A DNA stretch of 64,000 nucleotides, taken from contig JAFLSO010000001.1 of assembly GCA_022510925.1 (NCBI GenBank), positions 248,001-312,000 on the forward strand. The letters are read 5' to 3'. The notes beneath the pieces are model-generated. The model worked only from the letters and a program-made list of their open reading frames with translations, was not told where the DNA came from and did no database searches. This document shows positions 32,605 to 42,188 of the stretch, piece after piece. The position numbers and the translations under genes were made by a program. Source of the stretch: Treponema sp. (lineage in GTDB: Bacteria; Spirochaetota; Spirochaetia; Treponematales; Treponemataceae). How positions within the stretch are numbered: the first letter of the stretch is position 1; each line of letters begins with the position of its first letter.

Positions 32605-35600
32605 AAGATTCCTGCGCTTTCCGTGCGGATGGTTCCGGCGTCCTGATTTAAAGCGCCTGTTATGTCCAGCGTCTCGTTGAAGCGCAGGTAATGCAGGAAG
32701 CATTTTATGTTCTCCATGCCGCAGTCAAGGAGCCTTTCCGCCGCTATCCTGTAGCACCTCTGCTGCTCATAGTACATGCCGGGACGGAGCTCCCTGTCAG
32801 TCTTGTAGTCCGCTATGACATAAGTGCCGTCCGGTGTCCTGAAAATCAAGTCTATGGTGCCTGTTACAAGCTTGTCATCCAGGACCGTCCTGAATGCGTA
32901 TTCTGCTTTCACAAAAGATTCCTGCCTCATGGCAGCCTGAAGATTCTCTCCCAGAGCGCTCGCGGAGAATTCCCTCACCATTTTCACGCATGCGTCAGTC
33001 ATGACTTTCCGCTCGTCAGCGCTCAGGTTCTTGAACAGTCTGAGCCCGGGAGTAAAATCTTCCGGCGGAACACCGTGCGCGAACGCCTCCAGATAACTAT
33101 GCGCGAGCGTGCCGAAGTCCGCGTAAGTGAACGCTGAGTTTCCGGGCATGCCGGCATCTTCCGTTTCCCGCTCGGTGTCATGGTCCGGTGCGGCAGGGGA
33201 TGAGTACCTCTCTATTATTCTGTTGACAGTGGCATACGGGTCGGCCCGGGGATTTTCCAGTGTGTCCGCGCCAGTGGCATCCTCCAGCGAGCTCGGGGTG
33301 ATGCGGCTCACAGGCTCAGGCTCCGCTTTTATGACATGAGATGGATTCTCATAGTCCGCGAGCAGCGTGACGGAGAGCATCCTCCGCTTCTCGCCGGCAG
33401 GAATATCTTTTTGCGCAGAGTTCAGGACATCACGCTCCACTGGCATTATGGAAAGATAATCAAAAGGTGCTCCGTCATTATACACCGCCTCTTTGGCCTC
33501 AGGTCCGTCATCCTCGCCGCGCTCCGGGTAATAAATGTCCGCCTGCGCCTCAAGCAGCCTGAACGATACGTCCGCTTTCTCTGATTTGATTTTTTTCGCG
33601 GACCCCACGATGTACACCTCTTTTTCCGCGCGTGTGACCGCTACGTAAATCAGTCTTCTGAATTCCGCGAGCTCCTTCTTTTTCGCCCTGCCTTTCTGCA
33701 TAAGATAAAAATAATTCTCTGCGGCCCTGGATGTTCTTATGCTTACGCCCGTGTCTTCCTCGTAGAAAACATTCGCTGTGTCGCTTTTGCTTCTGACTCC
33801 CGTGCAGCCGTAAATCAGAACGTGCTTGTATTGAAGTCCCTTGCTTTTATGGATTGTCAGAATCTGAACCGCGTCGCTCTTCTCTATTGGATACGAAATG
33901 TCCTTTGTGTCTATGTCAGCGTCATCGCTTTTTAAATTCCTGTCCTCCGCGGATTTTATCGCGGCAAGCTGGTCCACGAACCATGCGGAGCTTTTGTTTC
34001 CGCCGTCGCACTGCCGCGCAAGCTCGTAGAGCATGTCGAACTGCTCGGAATACATATGCGACTTTTTGCTCAGCATGGTCTCGTATATGTATCCTGTCTT
34101 GTACCACAAAGTCTCCAGGCTGGCGGTAAGCGGCTGGCTCAGGACGAGCTTTCTCTGCGCGTGATAGAAATCCATGGCATCCGTAAAAAGATTGTCACGT
34201 CCGCCCAGTGCGTCGCGAATCAGATTGCGCTGTGACTTAGGGATGTCATCCAGAGCGCTGAAAACCGTATTCTCCTCCGCATGATTCCTTATGACTGCCA
34301 GTATGCTCTCCGCCTCATTCTCGGTGAGGCCGCATAGCGGAGATGTCAGGAAAGATGCGAACGCGATTATGTCCGAGGGATATACGCACATCCTCAGGAA
34401 ATTGTAGATGTCGAAGACTATGCCTGAGTCAAACAGGTTTCCGTTCTGATCCAGGCTGTACGGAATGCCGAAAATATTCAGCCACTTTATTATAAGCGTG
34501 CGGTCAGTGCGGGACTTGTCCAGTATGGCGATGTCAGAGTATTTAAGACCGTCTCCCGCAGCGTTTTTTATCCGGCTGATTTTATCCGCGATGAAGTACG
34601 CGAGCTGCTCTTTTCTGCCCAGAAAATCTTTTTGATTCTGCGCGGGAAGCTTGTCATTATCCTCCAGTATTCCCTCGTCCAGCATGCAGAAGTGCACTGG
34701 AACGCTCTGCTTTGTCAGGGGCTCTGGCGGGCAGACTGTTTTTTCCTGGGGATTGTATTTTTTAGTCGGGGTCTTGTATTTTGCCTCGTAAGCCTCTGTG
34801 GAGGAGGAGTCGAAGATTCCGTTCTGGCCGCCGAACAGAATGTTGAAGGACGAGATGAGCGCGCCGCTGGACCTGTAGTTGTATTCCATGGGAAGCACGC
34901 TGTCCTCTCCGAAAGACTTCATGAAACCGTCCTGCAGCTCGTTGAACACGGCCACGTCCGCTCCTCGGAATTTATAGATGGACTGTTTCTCATCCCCCAC
35001 AAAGAACAGCTTGTCCTTGGCTATGTCGCTTATCTGCGGATTCCTGTTCCCGGGACCAGAGCACAGCATGAAAAGCAGCCGCTTGTTGTCTCCGTTGTTG
35101 TCCTGGAATTCGTCTATCATTATTTTCTCATATGCGGCGTTCTCCTGCGCCCTAATGTCATCCTCATTCTCCAGAATGACCAGTGCCATCTTCTGAACGT
35201 CGCGGAACGAGAGTTTTCCTGAGACCCGTTTGGAGCGCTTTACCTGCGCGTGAAAAATATCCAGCAGATTTAGAAGCTCTTTTAGCGCGCCGTACTGCGT
35301 AATGTAATTGCACAGTGCGGTTATGAGGCTGAATGAGCCGCCGTCTGATGTGGCCTTGAAAGCTCTGAAAGCGCCTCGCAGCGTCTGTGTGTATCCGCTT
35401 GCAGGCAGTGAGTTTATGATGCGCAATATATCCTGAATGTCTCTCACTATGTCACGTAGAGCGCCACCGTCTTCCGTGCAACGCTCTATGTCGTCGGGTG
35501 TTATGGGGCCGTATTTTTCCAGAAGCCCGGAAATATTTTTAAATGCCAGGTCAGATTTTTTTGTGTACTCCTCGCCGGCTTTTTTCTGGAATGCCTCGGG

Positions 35601-36335
35601 CAGCGCTTCCTCAAGCTCGGCATGCAGGCGTGCGAAAGATTTTTTGTCATCGTCTGAGCCGGACGGACAGTCACCCTCCCCGAAAATAAAATAGTTTAGG
35701 CCCCTGCATACAGTCTCTTTCTGTGCCGTGAGCCTGCTTGAGAAAAAATTGTCGCCGTCAGCGAGCGAGGCGTAATTGTCTATGGTCCTTGCGAAAATAT
35801 TCTCCGCAAAGTCCTGAAGCCTCCCCGGCTCCGCGAAAGTTTTTACCGCAGGATTTTCCCTGTGCTTAAGTATGAATGGGAGCGCCGCGTCCTTAAGCTC
35901 CCGCTCGGAGTCCGCCGAGCCTGCGGAGAAATCAGGGCGGAGACCGTACCTGTTTGCAGCCTGCCTTACTATGGAGACGCAGTAGGAGTCCAGCGTCTGT
36001 ATGCGGGCCTCCCCGAAGCGGCTCAATGCGTTACGCGCCCGCTCTTTCTCTGCCTGAGGCGTCCCGGGGTTCTCCGCGAAAAACGTGAGCGTGCTGTGGA
36101 TTCTCTCATACATCTCCCCCGCCGCTTTTTTTGTGAACGTGAGGGTGAGGATTTTTGAGACCGGGATGTTACGGCTCATGACAAGCCATGCGAATCTGGT
36201 GGCCAGAACCTGCGTCTTCCCGCTTCCTGCGCCGGCGGCCACCACGGTGTTATCCGTGCGGCAGCATGCTTTTTTCTGCCGGTCGTCCAGCGCCCTGTTT
36301 ATCTCAGAAAGCTCGTCAAGATACTCGTATGCCAT
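32601..36335 (-). CDS. addA: ATP-dependent helicase/nuclease AddA-like (RecBCD-type repair)
   Basis: 1244 residues. UvrD-type helicase: Walker A AAGAGSGKT at 33-41, TFTKKAAGEMYERI (motif Ia), IDEFQDNNGDN (motif II), GDEKQSIYKFRGA (motif III), IHKSKGLQYKHV (motif V), YVAVTRAEKEVYI (motif VI). The C-terminal PD-(D/E)XK nuclease has GTIDLIFRT and D1176-Y-K1178. With AddB it should process double-strand breaks for RecA loading and degrade linear foreign DNA. The gene starts 4 nt after addB, in the same operon. Within the family it could also be called RecB-like; the AddB partner favours AddA. Confidence 0.88.
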   Translation of the reverse strand: MAYEYLDELSEINRALDDRQKKACCRTDNTVVAAGAGSGKTQVLATRFAWLVMSRNIPVSKILTLTFTKKAAGEMYERIHSTLTFFAENPGTPQAEKERARNALSRFGEARIQTLDSYCVSIVRQAANRYGLRPDFSAGSADSERELKDAALPFILKHRENPAVKTFAEPGRLQDFAENIFARTIDNYASLADGDNFFSSRLTAQKETVCRGLNYFIFGEGDCPSGSDDDKKSFARLHAELEEALPEAFQKKAGEEYTKKSDLAFKNISGLLEKYGPITPDDIERCTEDGGALRDIVRDIQDILRIINSLPASGYTQTLRGAFRAFKATSDGGSFSLITALCNYITQYGALKELLNLLDIFHAQVKRSKRVSGKLSFRDVQKMALVILENEDDIRAQENAAYEKIMIDEFQDNNGDNKRLLFMLCSGPGNRNPQISDIAKDKLFFVGDEKQSIYKFRGADVAVFNELQDGFMKSFGEDSVLPMEYNYRSSGALISSFNILFGGQNGIFDSSSTEAYEAKYKTPTKKYNPQEKTVCPPEPLTKQSVPVHFCMLDEGILEDNDKLPAQNQKDFLGRKEQLAYFIADKISRIKNAAGDGLKYSDIAILDKSRTDRTLIIKWLNIFGIPYSLDQNGNLFDSGIVFDIYNFLRMCVYPSDIIAFASFLTSPLCGLTENEAESILAVIRNHAEENTVFSALDDIPKSQRNLIRDALGGRDNLFTDAMDFYHAQRKLVLSQPLTASLETLWYKTGYIYETMLSKKSHMYSEQFDMLYELARQCDGGNKSSAWFVDQLAAIKSAEDRNLKSDDADIDTKDISYPIEKSDAVQILTIHKSKGLQYKHVLIYGCTGVRSKSDTANVFYEEDTGVSIRTSRAAENYFYLMQKGRAKKKELAEFRRLIYVAVTRAEKEVYIVGSAKKIKSEKADVSFRLLEAQADIYYPERGEDDGPEAKEAVYNDGAPFDYLSIMPVERDVLNSAQKDIPAGEKRRMLSVTLLADYENPSHVIKAEPEPVSRITPSSLEDATGADTLENPRADPYATVNRIIERYSSPAAPDHDTERETEDAGMPGNSAFTYADFGTLAHSYLEAFAHGVPPEDFTPGLRLFKNLSADERKVMTDACVKMVREFSASALGENLQAAMRQESFVKAEYAFRTVLDDKLVTGTIDLIFRTPDGTYVIADYKTDRELRPGMYYEQQRCYRIAAERLLDCGMENIKCFLHYLRFNETLDITGALNQDAGTIRTESAGIF

Positions 36336-36339
36336 CGTC

Positions 36340-39300
36340 CTAACCTCTTGCTATTTCCTGCGCGCCCACAGTAAAAGTCGTGCGGCAAATGCTTTTAAAG
36401 TCGCACTGCACGCATGTCCTGTGGGGCTCCACGTTTATGAGGGCGCTCATTTTATCCGCCGGATTCACAGGAGAGAAATCCGAGGAGCCTATGCTCTCCT
36501 CAAATTTTTTCGCATAATTTCCGAACGAGCTTAGCGTGATGTCGCAGAAAGTCCCGTAACTTTTGTTGTTCGCCGCGCCCTCAGGACTTCCGGAGGGAAG
36601 CCCGGTATACTCGTCTATGACCCCCAGATTCTTTCCGTCCTTTATGGCATAGAAATATGCGGCCTGGATTTTTATGCCGGAATCTCTTTTTATGCGCTCG
36701 TTCCGCACCAGCGTCACGTACATGGGCATCTGGAAATCCGCCAGGATACCGTTGCTGTCAGGGTAGACGTCCGCGGCCCTGGGTATGGCGAACGATGAAT
36801 TCTTGTAGTCTATGATGACGAAATCTCCCGTGACGGGATCTGAAAGAAGGCAGTCTATTTTCCCCAGGACGCTCACTCCCTGCTCGGTCTGTGACTCAAT
36901 CTCCAACTCCGCGCCCGCGACCTTATATCCCCCGAAGCCTTTTATCCTGGTCCTTGAGCTGACGGTCTTGGGATACTCAGGCAGCCTGCACAGAGTTCCC
37001 AGGAAATTCAGGATGTCAGCGGCTATGCTTTCTGCCTGCGACTCAAGGATGTGAATCACGAGCGGGCTGCTTTTAAATGACATGGACGTGTCATGTATCG
37101 CCTCGTCAGTGAGCCGCCTTATCTCCTCGCGAAGCCCTTCATCATTCTCAAAAGTGCCGTCCTGGCCCGCAACGGGAAGGCATTCTCCCTTTTTCAGCAG
37201 CCCGCCTATGTACAGCTCCAGAATCTTATGGTTTATGTTGCCTATGTCGTAGGGCTGCATCAGGCTCATGCTGAGACTGTCTTCCCTGCATTTTAATATG
37301 CCGGAGAAAATCCATCTGCGCGGGCAGGGGAAAAAATTTCTCATGTCGCTTTGGGTTATGACAGGCTTTCCCTTGCTCTTCCTTCGGGTGACTACGGCAT
37401 GCTCCACGGCCTCTTTTAGCGCGGGACCCGGCGAGTACGGCATTGCCGCATCGAAGCCTTTGGTGCGCTTAAGCCATGATGTGAACGCGTCTCTCTGCAT
37501 GATGCTCACTGGATTTTTGAGGGAGGAATTTCCGTCCGCATTTAAAATCAGATTCTCCTCACTTTTTATGAAATCCGTCTTGTCCAGCTCTTGCAGCGGG
37601 TCGGTGTCTTTTCTGACACTGAGCGCGTTATGTGCTATGGCGAATCCCGAGAAAGTCTCTGCCGCGCATGAGAAAATCACATCGTCCTGCGCGCTGAATT
37701 TTCCGTACAGCCTTATGAACGCCTCTGAGGAATTCCGGCTTTCCTCCGCCTCCTGGCCCAGCAGGGACTTGCGCTTCTCATTGCTCAGGAAATTCAGCTT
37801 TTTGTAGGGTATGTCCAGGTTGGCCTGCGATGCGTCTATTACGAACTGATGTTTTATGGCGCCCGCCGCGGAGAGCTTGTACGGGAAAACCGACACTCCG
37901 TCTATGACTTCCTGGGGCCTGTATGTCTTGGACTGAAGCTCGCTCAGAAAAAAAGCGAAGGGTTTCTCCACCGTAAGATTTAAATCTTTAATGTAGCGCG
38001 CCTCTATGTCCATTATATCGTTAAGCTCGCTTATGCATCTGCCCAGAATCCTGTTCGCCCCGGAGGAGAAATTCTCCGTGTCCAGAAAATTCTCCCTGAA
38101 TGTGAGCCACGCAGTGTGCAGCGCCCTGAAGCTTTTCGCCTCGCAGATGCAAGTTACCTCATGCCGCAGTCTCTCGTAGAAAATTCTCTCGCGCGTGTCC
38201 GCGGGAATTCCGTCCAGCGCCTCCAGCCAAGTGTCAACAAGTCTGTCGGATGCCGGGCTCTCCTCATAGCTGCAAAGCGCGTGCAGCCTGTTCCCCTCGC
38301 GTATCAGATTCTCTTTGACCGTCTGCGCCTCGCGGTTCCACGGAACGTACTCGTTCTGCAGCAGGGAGCGCACGCTGTCATAGGAGAAATTCTCCGCGTA
38401 GCAGTCGTTTATCCTGCTGAAAATGAGCCCCGCGCAATTCTGCGTTAGCGGCTCTCCTGAGCGGATGTTCACCGGCACGCAGTATCTTTCGAATTCCCTA
38501 TTGATGTACGGCCTGTATGTCTCCATGTCAGGAACGCTCAGCGCCATGCTTGTCCATGGAACGCCGCTCTCATGCAGGGTCCTTAGCCTTAGTATGGTTC
38601 TGCGCAGCTCCGTCCGGGAGTCAGCATAGCGGTATGCGCCGGGCCTCTCCGCGCCGGGACTGAGCTCTGGAAGCATGACCGCAGTCACGTTATCCGCGAG
38701 GGAAAACACTTCCGTGTACTCCGCGAAATCCTCCAGCAGCTCCGGGTATAAGATTATTATGGTCCTCTCTTTCTCTATGAATTCCGGCGAGAGCCATGCC
38801 GGCTCAAAGAAATTGTTCCCGTCCAGAAAATTCTTGTAGCGTGTGAAAAGCTCATTGTAGTCGCGGTTCTCCGTGTCAGGGTCTGATGACGGCGTAATGC
38901 CCTGCGCCGCAAGATACGCCTGGTATTTCTGATGCCACAGTTTCAGGGAGGGAAGTATCTTTGCGAGCCAGTCCGTGAACGCGTACGCTGCCTGCGCGTC
39001 TGATTTTTCATGCGGTATTATTTTGGTGATGAAATGCCCGCTCAGATTCTGATGAATCAGGGAGCGCACGAAAAGCTTACGAAGGACCGCAGGTATGCAG
39101 TTCTTTTTGCCCGCGCTTCCCGCAAGAAAATCGATTTTAAATTTATCCCATGCGGTAAAATCCTCCAGCGCAACCGCCTGCGCCCCGGACTCCTCAGGAT
39201 TTCGGACCGCCCATTCTGACCACGAGTCCGCCGCCACGTCCGATGAGAAAACGAACAGCGGCCCCGGAGTCTGTCGGCGTCCTTTCTTAAGATAGTCGGA

Positions 39301-39345
39301 TATTATTCCGGGTAATTCTGATGGCTCCGCGTAAATCGTTCTCAT
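36340..39345 (-). CDS. addB: AddB-like nuclease subunit
   Basis: 1001 residues. The N-terminal part is helicase-like without a Walker A motif, as in many AddB/RexB proteins. The C-terminal RecB-type nuclease has NFFPCPRRW with C674, VIIDYKNSS, QMPMY, and the cysteine triplet C978-C981-C987 (CVQCDFKSIC). The four cysteines would hold an iron-sulphur cluster pinning the nuclease fold. It is first in an addB-addA operon. The ATG has no Shine-Dalgarno; a promoter with TATTAT ends 6 nt before it. Confidence 0.85.
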   Translation of the reverse strand: MRTIYAEPSELPGIISDYLKKGRRQTPGPLFVFSSDVAADSWSEWAVRNPEESGAQAVALEDFTAWDKFKIDFLAGSAGKKNCIPAVLRKLFVRSLIHQNLSGHFITKIIPHEKSDAQAAYAFTDWLAKILPSLKLWHQKYQAYLAAQGITPSSDPDTENRDYNELFTRYKNFLDGNNFFEPAWLSPEFIEKERTIIILYPELLEDFAEYTEVFSLADNVTAVMLPELSPGAERPGAYRYADSRTELRRTILRLRTLHESGVPWTSMALSVPDMETYRPYINREFERYCVPVNIRSGEPLTQNCAGLIFSRINDCYAENFSYDSVRSLLQNEYVPWNREAQTVKENLIREGNRLHALCSYEESPASDRLVDTWLEALDGIPADTRERIFYERLRHEVTCICEAKSFRALHTAWLTFRENFLDTENFSSGANRILGRCISELNDIMDIEARYIKDLNLTVEKPFAFFLSELQSKTYRPQEVIDGVSVFPYKLSAAGAIKHQFVIDASQANLDIPYKKLNFLSNEKRKSLLGQEAEESRNSSEAFIRLYGKFSAQDDVIFSCAAETFSGFAIAHNALSVRKDTDPLQELDKTDFIKSEENLILNADGNSSLKNPVSIMQRDAFTSWLKRTKGFDAAMPYSPGPALKEAVEHAVVTRRKSKGKPVITQSDMRNFFPCPRRWIFSGILKCREDSLSMSLMQPYDIGNINHKILELYIGGLLKKGECLPVAGQDGTFENDEGLREEIRRLTDEAIHDTSMSFKSSPLVIHILESQAESIAADILNFLGTLCRLPEYPKTVSSRTRIKGFGGYKVAGAELEIESQTEQGVSVLGKIDCLLSDPVTGDFVIIDYKNSSFAIPRAADVYPDSNGILADFQMPMYVTLVRNERIKRDSGIKIQAAYFYAIKDGKNLGVIDEYTGLPSGSPEGAANNKSYGTFCDITLSSFGNYAKKFEESIGSSDFSPVNPADKMSALINVEPHRTCVQCDFKSICRTTFTVGAQEIARG

Positions 39346-39351
39346 GCGCCT

Positions 39352-39380
39352 ATAATAATTCTATTTTTTTCCGCCGTCAA
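39352..39380 (-). promoter_or_regulatory. Promoter predicting a leaderless addB mRNA
   Basis: Minus strand TTGACG (39380-39375), 17 bp, TATTAT (39357-39352), AGGCGC, ATG at 39345. Both elements match well, so +1 falls on the A of the ATG. Confidence 0.7.
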
Positions 39381-39411
39381 TTCTGATTTTTCCAGGAGGC
39401 ACTGCGCAATG

Positions 39412-39441
39412 TTGTAAGGCAGGCACTACTTGTGGTACACT
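39412..39441 (+). promoter_or_regulatory. Putative promoter of the lipoprotein/TolC operon
   Basis: TTGTAA (39412-39417), 18 bp, TACACT (39436-39441) with TGG extension. The start near 39448 gives a short leader that still contains GGAGG (39450-39454). Confidence 0.45.
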
Positions 39442-39459
39442 AGGCGCGCGGAGGTTTGT

Positions 39460-40620
39460 ATGTTTGTCAGAAAATGTGCGGCGGCTTTTTTTTGCTCCAT
39501 TACGATGCTGTGTTTTCTTTCCTGCTACAGCGTGTTTTATGGCGGAACAGGCGGGGTAGTGGTGGACATGGAGAGCACCGTCACTCCCAAGGCCGGCATC
39601 GCGAACGTGGATGTCTATGCCTACACAGACTCCTCTCAGCGTGACTCGGACTATAAATCATACAAGGAAGGCTACAGGTTCGTTCCGTCCGCCTCATACT
39701 ACGGGCACACGACCACTGGCGCTGACGGAACGTTCACTCTGAGCAGGATTGTATGGAAGACCGGCCGTCCCGCTTTCGGGAAGGACGCGGATGTAAGCGA
39801 GCTCTACCTTCTGTTTTATCACGAGAATTACGGCCTCACGAAAGGAAGCTCCCTGATTGTCTCAGACAGCACCAGCGACACCATCTACCAGGAGCTTACC
39901 GCCGTAAGAAAAACCACCGCGCTCTCCATAAGGCTTGTGGACGTGGCGACCAATGCACCCGCTGACAGCCCTGTCTACGTGCGCATTGAGGTTCCGCAGA
40001 CCACCGCCGCTGACGCCTCCGTGCCTGCCAGAATCTACGAGGCTACATACACCGGCACCGGCGTGCTCAGCATATCGTACCCGCGCTGGCAGGACGCGGA
40101 CAGAACTAAGACCACGAGCCCTCAGATTAAAATAAGCTACTATCAGAACGCGGAGAAAAATGAGGTCTCGTGGAAGGCGTGCGGTAATCCTTCCGTGGAT
40201 GATTCGGTGACTGATTATTCGTTTCTGGAAGACGGTTTTACGCTTACCAAGGAAATCCCCGGCGTGGACTCCTATCCGCTTAGCCTTTACGGAAAGAGAT
40301 GCAGGTTTCCCGTTCCTAAATTCAGCGGGCAGTGTGGAAGTGATGCTGAAGACTCTAATGGAAAACAGATAACGCTTTTAGTGGACGGAGAATATTGCGG
40401 CACCGTTACCACTGGGCCTCAGATTACAGGCACAGAGAGCGGTACTGAGAAGAACGGAAGGTTCTCTGGCTTGGGGAGCGGAACCTGGGCAAAAGATGTC
40501 TACCCTGAGAAATATGCCGAAGCCAGTGCCACTTTTAAGGTAGACGGAGAACCCACGACTTCCCCGGCATCTGTAACAATAAGAAGCGATGTCTCGTCCT
40601 ATTGGGTCAAGCTAAATTAA
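39460..40620 (+). CDS. Lipoprotein of unknown function next to a TolC-like gene
   Basis: 386 residues from the ATG at 39460 behind GGAGG. The signal has lipobox FLSC, lipidated C22. The early part (TVTPKAGIANVDVYAYTD ... GHTTTGADGTFTLSRI) resembles a carboxypeptidase-regulatory-like beta-sandwich. The rest is Ser/Thr-rich and beta-predicted, with an additional pair of cysteines (RCRFPVPKFSGQCG). I do not recognise a family. It lies 9 nt before the TolC-like gene, so it may be an accessory part of the outer-membrane export channel or simply share its transcript. Confidence 0.7.
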   Translation: MFVRKCAAAFFCSITMLCFLSCYSVFYGGTGGVVVDMESTVTPKAGIANVDVYAYTDSSQRDSDYKSYKEGYRFVPSASYYGHTTTGADGTFTLSRIVWKTGRPAFGKDADVSELYLLFYHENYGLTKGSSLIVSDSTSDTIYQELTAVRKTTALSIRLVDVATNAPADSPVYVRIEVPQTTAADASVPARIYEATYTGTGVLSISYPRWQDADRTKTTSPQIKISYYQNAEKNEVSWKACGNPSVDDSVTDYSFLEDGFTLTKEIPGVDSYPLSLYGKRCRFPVPKFSGQCGSDAEDSNGKQITLLVDGEYCGTVTTGPQITGTESGTEKNGRFSGLGSGTWAKDVYPEKYAEASATFKVDGEPTTSPASVTIRSDVSSYWVKLN

Positions 40621-40629
40621 TTTTATCCT

Positions 40630-42111
40630 ATGAGAAAAATCAGTTTTTCTGCATGCGTTTTTTATATCCTCTCTCCGGCGCTCATGCTTACCGCGCAGGA
40701 TTATGCCGATGACGGGGCCGCTCCCGCCGCATACATAGAGGAGACAAAGGACGCTTATGCGGATGAGACCTTAGACGGAGGGAATTCCGCGCGCCATACT
40801 TTAGGCTCGTTAAGAGACGCCATGCTAAGCAGCAACCCTGAGCTTTTAAAGCTCGGCGAGGAATACCGGCGCTCCGTGCTGGACGTAAAGGACGCGTACG
40901 CTGGATTCGGTCCCACAGTGGACCTTCAGCTTAGCGGAACATATCTTATGAATCCGCCCATAGGCTCCATAACTGTCAGCTCCGATGACCTTCTGGGACT
41001 GCTGAGCTGGCCCGCAGGATTCTCACCCTCATCCCCGGGAAGATACATAACGCTGTACGACGGCATGGAGAGCACATGGTACAACGCGCAGATTGTCATA
41101 CAGCAGCCGATTTTCACATGGGGAAAAATATACAACGCCGTGCGGCTCTACAGAAAAATATCCGACGCCAAGGGACTGCAGCTTAGCTCCACCCGGCGCA
41201 GGCAGGAGACGGAGCTGGAGACAAGGCTCACCGCTCTTTTCTATCTGGACAGAATCCAGGGCATATTGCGCGAGGAGCAGGACTACGCGGACAGGCTTGT
41301 GTCGTTCACGGAGACTGCGGAGAGAACAGGGATGCTCCTTCATCAGGATGTGCTTGACGCCAGAATGCAGGCCAAGCGGCTGGAGATTGCCCGGCGTGAT
41401 GTGGAGGAGCAGGTCTCCGCGCAGCTCATAGAGATTGAGAAACTGACCGGCATAGAGAATCTCACCTATGATGATATTGATTTTATGGTTGATGAGTCCG
41501 CCGCGGAGGAAGTGCTCGCGCTTGACAGGGCAGATGTAATGGAGAGGGCGCTATCATCGGAGCAGGAGACCATGCACATACTCTCGCTCATGCAGGATAT
41601 AAGCGACCTGGCGGTAAGAATATCAAAAGGCTATGTGAACTGGAAGCCCGATGTGGCCATGCAGATGAGCTTTGGTTACGGAGGCCCCAGGTTCCCTCTG
41701 TTCGAGCCTAACTGGCTGAGGAAAGACGATTACACTTTGAATCTGAGCGTGGGCATACGCACCACCATCTGGGACGGCGGAAAAAAAGTGCGCGATGTCT
41801 CACGAAAGATAAGCGAGGCCAGGACAGCCAGCATAGAGAAAGATGACGCGCGCAGCACGATACGTCACACTCTGGAGCAGCAGTGGAACACGGCGGATGT
41901 GTGCAGCATGAGGATGGAGTATCAGGACCTAAAGATAGAGACCGCGGAGCTTAAGATACGTCAGCAGGAAGTCCTGCATGAGTCAGGCTACGGAAGCGAG
42001 AGCGATTTGCTTAGCGCGAAGATTGACTTGTGCAATGAGCGCATAGAGAAAGAGAAGCAGGCGCTGGAGCGGGCCTCCGCATGCATGATGATAAGATTTC
42101 TGGCAGAGTGA
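40630..42111 (+). CDS. TolC-like outer-membrane efflux protein
   Basis: 493 residues. Signal peptide MRKISFSACVFYILSPALMLTA, then the two repeats of the outer-membrane efflux fold: helix pairs at about 55-85 and 175-260 and again in the C-terminal half, with a strand region YTLNLSVGIRTTIWDGGKKVRD. It would be the channel through the outer membrane for an RND or ABC exporter. The RND adaptor and pump lie 8 kb upstream, separated by addAB on the other strand. No Shine-Dalgarno was seen, but the gene is 9 nt after the lipoprotein stop, consistent with coupling. Confidence 0.85.
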   Translation: MRKISFSACVFYILSPALMLTAQDYADDGAAPAAYIEETKDAYADETLDGGNSARHTLGSLRDAMLSSNPELLKLGEEYRRSVLDVKDAYAGFGPTVDLQLSGTYLMNPPIGSITVSSDDLLGLLSWPAGFSPSSPGRYITLYDGMESTWYNAQIVIQQPIFTWGKIYNAVRLYRKISDAKGLQLSSTRRRQETELETRLTALFYLDRIQGILREEQDYADRLVSFTETAERTGMLLHQDVLDARMQAKRLEIARRDVEEQVSAQLIEIEKLTGIENLTYDDIDFMVDESAAEEVLALDRADVMERALSSEQETMHILSLMQDISDLAVRISKGYVNWKPDVAMQMSFGYGGPRFPLFEPNWLRKDDYTLNLSVGIRTTIWDGGKKVRDVSRKISEARTASIEKDDARSTIRHTLEQQWNTADVCSMRMEYQDLKIETAELKIRQQEVLHESGYGSESDLLSAKIDLCNERIEKEKQALERASACMMIRFLAE

Positions 42112-42188
42112 TTTTATGCCCGCTCCGTTCCCCCGGATATAATTCCTGTAAGGGAGAATCCTGTTCTCCGCCCGCCGCGCAAAACCTC

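Noticed and set aside
32601..39345. addAB as a novel defence system
   Set aside because: All helicase and nuclease motifs match the ordinary AddAB repair complex, and no accessory defence genes adjoin.
42153..42169. Bidirectional terminator between the TolC-like gene and fabF
   Set aside because: The 6-bp hairpin has no T-tract on either strand.
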